NCBI GenBank assembly: GCA_945868195.1
Contig: CAMBLP010000084.1
Span: 1-9,513, forward strand
Length of the DNA: 9,513 nucleotides
Origin: Bordetella parapertussis
Lineage (GTDB): Bacteria; Pseudomonadota; Gammaproteobacteria; Burkholderiales; Burkholderiaceae_B
Reading direction: 5' to 3'
Of the stretch, positions 6,154 to 9,513 are shown piece after piece (position 1 is the first letter of the stretch; every line of letters begins with the position of its first letter). The notes beneath the pieces are model-generated. The model was not told where the DNA came from and did no database searches. It was given only the letters and a program-made list of their open reading frames with translations. Made by a program: the position numbers and the translations under genes.

Positions 6154-7266
6154 ATGACAAACCCAACACAAAAAAACTCCGCACCCTCGGCGCATACCTT
6201 TTTAACACTTCACGAAATTGTTCAAAAAGCGCGACAAAAACTCAATCATGATCATTGGGACTATATCGTGGGCGGTACTGAAACCGAAACAACCTTACGT
6301 CGCAACAGAGCCTCGCTGGATGCGCTCGCCTTTCGCCCTAGGGTGCTCAGGGATGTGAGCCATGTTTCAGGTGGCACTTCCTTCTTAGGTCGCGCATTGC
6401 GACTGCCAGTAATCTTGGCACCTGTCGGAAGCCTTGAGTTATTCGCTCCCGAGGCAGGGGCTGCCGCCGCGCGTGCAGCGGGAGAGTTCGGCGTTGCGCA
6501 CATGCTGAGCTCTGTATGCGAACCCGGTCTTGAGGCTGTTCAGCAAGCAGCTCCCGACGCGCTTAGACTTTTTCAACTTTACGTACACGGCGATCCGGCC
6601 TGGGTCGACGAAATCGCCGACCTCGCACAGGCCACGGGCAACGCAGCGTTTTGTTTAACTGTAGATACCGCCATTTGTAGTCGACGCGAAAGAGATCTTG
6701 CGAAACGTAATCTCCGGCGCAGCGCAGTACCTGGTCGTGAGCATCAGCCTCGTCTGACTTGGCGCGATGTCGATCGTCTCAAAGCAAAACTTAAAGTACC
6801 CTTGATCTTGAAGGGAATTGCTACTGCAGAAGATGCAAAGATGGCGGTCGATCATGGCGTCGATATGGTGTATGTCTCCAATCATGGCGGCCGCCAGCTC
6901 GATCACGGCAGGGGTTCGATGGACGTATTGCCCGAGGTTGTCAACGCAGTCAACAAACAAGCGACCATCATCGTCGATGGAGGCATCAATCGCGGCACGG
7001 ATCTCGTCAAAGCGATTGCGGCAGGCGCTGACATGGTGGGCATGGGTCGCATGCAGTGCTTTGGGCTTGCTGCCGACGGCTCAGCGGGTCTGGTGCGCAT
7101 GCTTGAACTCCTCGAAGCCGAGGTCAATATTTGCCTCGGACTTTTAGGTGTAAACAGTTTGCAAGAGCTCGATACAAGCTATCTGCACGCTGTACAAGCG
7201 CTTGAACCCTCCAGTGCTCTCAGCGCCTTCCCTCTTCTGTCTATCGAGGAAAAGTCCTTTTACTAA
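6154..7266 (+). CDS. FMN-dependent alpha-hydroxy-acid oxidase/dehydrogenase
   Basis: A 370-residue TIM-barrel flavoprotein that oxidises an L-2-hydroxy acid (lactate, glycolate or a similar compound) to the 2-oxo acid. Numbering from ATG 6154, the active-site set is intact. It comprises Tyr37 (WDYIVGGTETE), Tyr143 (FQLYV), Thr169 and Asp171 (LTVDTA), Arg178 (CSRRE), Lys220 (LILKGI), His244 with Arg247 (SNHGGRQLD), and the flavin-phosphate loops DGGINRGTD (275-283) and GMGR (296-299). Compared with spinach glycolate oxidase the stretch between the Asp and the Lys is about 24 residues shorter, so active-site loop 4 is reduced. I see no membrane anchor or cytochrome domain, so the electron acceptor (O2 or respiratory chain) is open. 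The family name is certain; the substrate is not. In-frame upstream ATGs (6058, 6115) lie before the likely transcription start and run into the divergent gene's leader. ATG 6154 itself has only a weak ribosome site. Confidence 0.93.
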   Translation: MTNPTQKNSAPSAHTFLTLHEIVQKARQKLNHDHWDYIVGGTETETTLRRNRASLDALAFRPRVLRDVSHVSGGTSFLGRALRLPVILAPVGSLELFAPEAGAAAARAAGEFGVAHMLSSVCEPGLEAVQQAAPDALRLFQLYVHGDPAWVDEIADLAQATGNAAFCLTVDTAICSRRERDLAKRNLRRSAVPGREHQPRLTWRDVDRLKAKLKVPLILKGIATAEDAKMAVDHGVDMVYVSNHGGRQLDHGRGSMDVLPEVVNAVNKQATIIVDGGINRGTDLVKAIAAGADMVGMGRMQCFGLAADGSAGLVRMLELLEAEVNICLGLLGVNSLQELDTSYLHAVQALEPSSALSAFPLLSIEEKSFY

Positions 7267-7284
7267 AGCAAAGTGTTTGACGTC

Positions 7285-7308
7285 TATTTGAAAAGTAATT
7301 TTCAAATA
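7285..7308. repeat. AT-rich perfect inverted repeat before the nfeD-like gene
   Basis: TATTTGAAAA (7285-7294) and TTTTCAAATA (7299-7308) form a perfect 10-bp inverted repeat around GTAA. It begins 19 nt after the oxidase stop and ends about 55 nt before the NfeD start. With one G-C pair per arm the hairpin would be weak and has no following U-run, so a protein-binding operator is likelier than a terminator. This is inference. Confidence 0.4.
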
Positions 7309-7362
7309 AAGTCATGTCTAAATAAATCGATCACGGTCGCGATGTCCCTGTACACTCAGGGC

Positions 7363-8742
7363 ATGAGCTTCATAAAGAAAACTTTCTTACGTTTGAGTTT
7401 ACTTGCACTGGGTCTCTTCAGCGCAGGTTGGTCGCTTTATGCACAGTCTGATTCAATTCAAAAAAATGTTGTGTATGTTGTACCCGTTAAAGGTGTCATC
7501 GATCTAGGGTTGGCACCTTTTATTCAACGCGTATTGGATGAGGCACAAAAAAACCAAGCTGCAGCCGTTGTCCTTGATATCAACACCTTCGGTGGCCGCG
7601 TCGATGCCGCGGTACAAATCCGAGATGCACTCCTGAACAGTCCTGTTCGTACGATCGCTTTTATCGATAAGCGGGCGATTTCCGCGGGTGCGCTCATTAG
7701 CCTGGCCGCGCAAACCATTGTCATGGCGCCCGGGAGCACAATCGGTGCAGCGACCCCTGTGCAATCGGGGCCTACAGGCTCCACTACGGCACCGACCTCA
7801 GAAAAAACCGTTTCTTATGTGCGAAAAGAATTTCGCGCGACAGCCGAAAGTCGCAAACGACCACCCTTAATCGCCGAAGCCATGGTCGACAGTGATGTTG
7901 TGATCTCGGAGGTCAGCGAAAAAGGTAAATTATTGACCTTGACGACCGAAGAGGCGCTCAAGCTCAAGGTCGCTGATCTGCAAGCCAACTCCATCGAAGC
8001 CTTACTCAAAGAGCTCAATATTTTGCATGCAGAACTGCGTACGTTTACACCAAACTGGGCGGAGGAAGTTGTCCGTTTTTTAACGCACCCCGTGGTGAGC
8101 TCATTACTCGTCAGTGTCGCGATGCTCGGCATATTTCTTGAGTTGCGCACACCCGGCTTCGGTGTACCTGGCGTCATCGGCTTATCGAGCCTGTCCCTCT
8201 TCATGTGGGGGCATTGGCTCGTTCAATTAGCTGGCTGGGAAGAGCTCCTGCTCGCACTGTTAGGAATTTTCTTATTCGCGCTTGAGTTATTTGTGATTCC
8301 AGGCTTTGGGATTGTCGGTATTTTGGGTCTGCTTGCCTTGCTTGGCGCCTTGGTCATGAGCACGCTTGGCGCGGGTAGCCACTCAGGTTTTGTCCTTTGG
8401 GCCGTCGTGCGAATGGGATTTTCAGTTGCACTGGCCATTGTCCTGACCACGCTGTTCTTAAAGTTTCTCCCCAAGCTACCGATTGGCCGTAAACTCATTC
8501 TAAGCACCGCGCTCGAGACTTCGGACGGCTTCTCTTCAGCGCCCCCTGCCGATTATCAGTGGCTTGGACGTACCGGGCTTGCGCACAGCACGCTTAGACC
8601 CGCGGGCATCGCGGACTTTCAAGGACACCGGGTCGATGTCGTATCGGACGGTGAATTCATTGACGCAGGCGCACCTATTCGCGTCTTGCATGTAGACGGT
8701 AATCGTATCGTCGTACAAAGGGACCCTGGTCCCCTAACATAA
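7363..8742 (+). CDS. NfeD-family membrane-bound serine protease, long form (YqeZ-like)
   Basis: 459 residues from ATG 7363. A signal peptide (KK at 5-6, hydrophobic [17 protein letters not shown] at 11-27, cleavage near YAQ) precedes a ClpP-like domain at about 35-225. This contains [12 protein letters not shown] (72-83) and the catalytic SAG (Ser107 in RAISAGA). A lysine near 148 (SEKTV) is the likely base, by comparison with the archaeal 1510-N protease. About five membrane spans follow between 242 and 367, with [13 protein letters not shown] and [13 protein letters not shown] repeats. The C-terminal NfeD OB-fold domain (397-455) starts at LGRTGLA and ends in VVQR. An alternative ATG at 7342 adds 7 residues and a GTG at 7273 adds 30; none has a good ribosome site, and 7363 gives the cleanest signal peptide. 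floA follows 10 nt after the stop, as yqeZ precedes yqfA in Bacillus. The protease probably acts on membrane or envelope proteins together with the flotillin; its target is unknown. Confidence 0.92.
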   Translation: MSFIKKTFLRLSLLALGLFSAGWSLYAQSDSIQKNVVYVVPVKGVIDLGLAPFIQRVLDEAQKNQAAAVVLDINTFGGRVDAAVQIRDALLNSPVRTIAFIDKRAISAGALISLAAQTIVMAPGSTIGAATPVQSGPTGSTTAPTSEKTVSYVRKEFRATAESRKRPPLIAEAMVDSDVVISEVSEKGKLLTLTTEEALKLKVADLQANSIEALLKELNILHAELRTFTPNWAEEVVRFLTHPVVSSLLVSVAMLGIFLELRTPGFGVPGVIGLSSLSLFMWGHWLVQLAGWEELLLALLGIFLFALELFVIPGFGIVGILGLLALLGALVMSTLGAGSHSGFVLWAVVRMGFSVALAIVLTTLFLKFLPKLPIGRKLILSTALETSDGFSSAPPADYQWLGRTGLAHSTLRPAGIADFQGHRVDVVSDGEFIDAGAPIRVLHVDGNRIVVQRDPGPLT

Positions 8743-8752
8743 GGAGTCAACA

Positions 8753-9513
8753 ATGATTGGTATCGACACTGGCCTCATCGGGTCTCTTGGACTACTGATC
8801 CCTCTCATCGCCGTTATTATTTTGGTGCTGTATCTTGTGCCGCTCCCATTGTGGATCGCTGCATGGGCATCGGGCGCCTACGTTGGAATCTTTACCTTGA
8901 TTGCCATGCGTCTGCGTCGCGTTCCCCCCGGCACCATCATTAATGCCCGCATCAGCGCAGTCAAAGCGGGTCTTGAAATTTCAGTCAATGATCTCGAGGC
9001 GCACTTTCTCGCAGGCGGCAATGTTGTACGCGTCGTCAACGCCATGATTTCCGCCGACAAGGCCAATATCCCCTTGCCTTTTAAGCGCGCTGCAGCGATC
9101 GACCTCGCGGGTCGAGATGTTTTAGAAGCCGTGCAAATGTCGGTCCTTCCCAAGGTCATTGAAACACCACGCATCGCCGCTGTCGCGAAAGATGGCATTC
9201 AACTGATTGTTGTTTCTCGTGTCACGGTACGCACGAATATTGACCGACTCGTGGGGGGTGCCGGCGAAGAAACCATTATCGCGCGCGTCGGTGAAGGTAT
9301 GGTCAGCACGATCGGCTCTGCGTTGAACCATAAAAGTGTGTTGGAAAACCCCGATCACATCTCAAAACATATTTTAAGCAAAGGCCTGGATGCGGGCACG
9401 GCATATGAGATTCTGTCTATCGATATCGCGGATGTGGATGTCGGTGCCAACATCGGCGCCAAGCTTCAAATCGATCAAGCGAATGCCGACAAACAAATCG
9501 CTCAGGCCAAGGC
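8753..9513 (+). CDS. floA: Flotillin-like protein FloA, 3' end cut by window edge
   Basis: Membrane-microdomain scaffold protein. 253 codons are present of about 330 in the family. An N-terminal hydrophobic hairpin segment (residues 8-36), a second short one (about 40-52) and MRLRRVPPG are followed by the SPFH-like domain with near-invariant blocks. These are [12 protein letters not shown] (87-98), [18 protein letters not shown] (114-131), PKVIETP (133-139), [18 protein letters not shown] (165-182) and [13 protein letters not shown] (219-231). These match Bacillus subtilis FloA (YqfA) almost residue for residue, from memory. The window ends in QIAQAK, at the start of the Glu/Ala-rich coiled coil, so the oligomerising tail is not visible. 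The start is secured by AGGAG at 8742-8746, 6 nt before the ATG, and the Shine-Dalgarno begins on the last base of the nfeD-like stop. Co-transcription with the protease gene is therefore very likely. Confidence 0.96.
   Translation, partial: MIGIDTGLIGSLGLLIPLIAVIILVLYLVPLPLWIAAWASGAYVGIFTLIAMRLRRVPPGTIINARISAVKAGLEISVNDLEAHFLAGGNVVRVVNAMISADKANIPLPFKRAAAIDLAGRDVLEAVQMSVLPKVIETPRIAAVAKDGIQLIVVSRVTVRTNIDRLVGGAGEETIIARVGEGMVSTIGSALNHKSVLENPDHISKHILSKGLDAGTAYEILSIDIADVDVGANIGAKLQIDQANADKQIAQAK

Noticed and set aside
7285..7308. Inverted repeat as a transcription terminator for the oxidase gene
   Set aside because: The stem has one G-C pair per arm and no U-tract follows it.
1..9513. CRISPR arrays, tRNA/rRNA genes, insertion sequences or direct-repeat arrays
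   Set aside because: No regularly spaced repeats, transposase-like proteins, terminal repeats or RNA gene signatures were seen on reading both strands.

Overview
The window (about half G+C by eye) looks like chromosome of a proteobacterium. A betaproteobacterium, perhaps Burkholderiales, is my best guess. The basis is the PqqA sequence, a yqjD-yqjE-yqjK type operon, and an unexported Bac_3-type binding protein resembling ones I associate with that order. The taxonomic call is inference from family resemblance. I see no phage, insertion sequence, CRISPR array or tRNA/rRNA.

Region 1 (1-779, minus): the first 259 codons of a prolyl aminopeptidase (Pip), cut by the left edge. Region 2 (780-894): a short divergent intergenic stretch with a plausible promoter and a set of inverted repeats ahead of pqqA. 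Region 3 (895-4091, plus): a complete, tightly packed pqqABCDE cluster for the redox cofactor pyrroloquinoline quinone. The 24-residue precursor gene pqqA is not among the longer open reading frames. It is followed by a strong hairpin separating it from pqqB, and pqqC and pqqD overlap by 4 nt. No pqqF/pqqG-like protease is in the window.

Region 4 (4126-6041, minus): a likely four-gene transcription unit read in the order solute-binding-domain protein, YqjD/ElaB-like (DUF883) protein, YqjE-like membrane protein and YqjK-like protein. It converges on pqqE. The binding-domain protein has no visible signal peptide and no permease or ATPase gene beside it. Region 5 (6154-7266, plus): an FMN-dependent alpha-hydroxy-acid oxidase/dehydrogenase, divergent from the binding-domain gene, with a good sigma70-like promoter between them. 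Region 6 (7363-9513, plus): a long-form NfeD membrane serine protease followed 10 nt later by floA (flotillin-like scaffold, cut by the right edge), the counterpart of the Bacillus yqeZ-yqfA pair.

PqqA is the peptide substrate, PqqD its chaperone, PqqE forms the Glu-Tyr crosslink, PqqB is assigned to a later oxidation and PqqC performs the last oxidation to PQQ. YqjD/E/K and NfeD/FloA are two independent membrane-associated groups. I found no clearly undescribed system. The most interesting points are the alternative pairings in the pqqA leader, the unexported binding protein paired with a short-loop hydroxy-acid oxidase, and the unusual PqqC ends and insertion.
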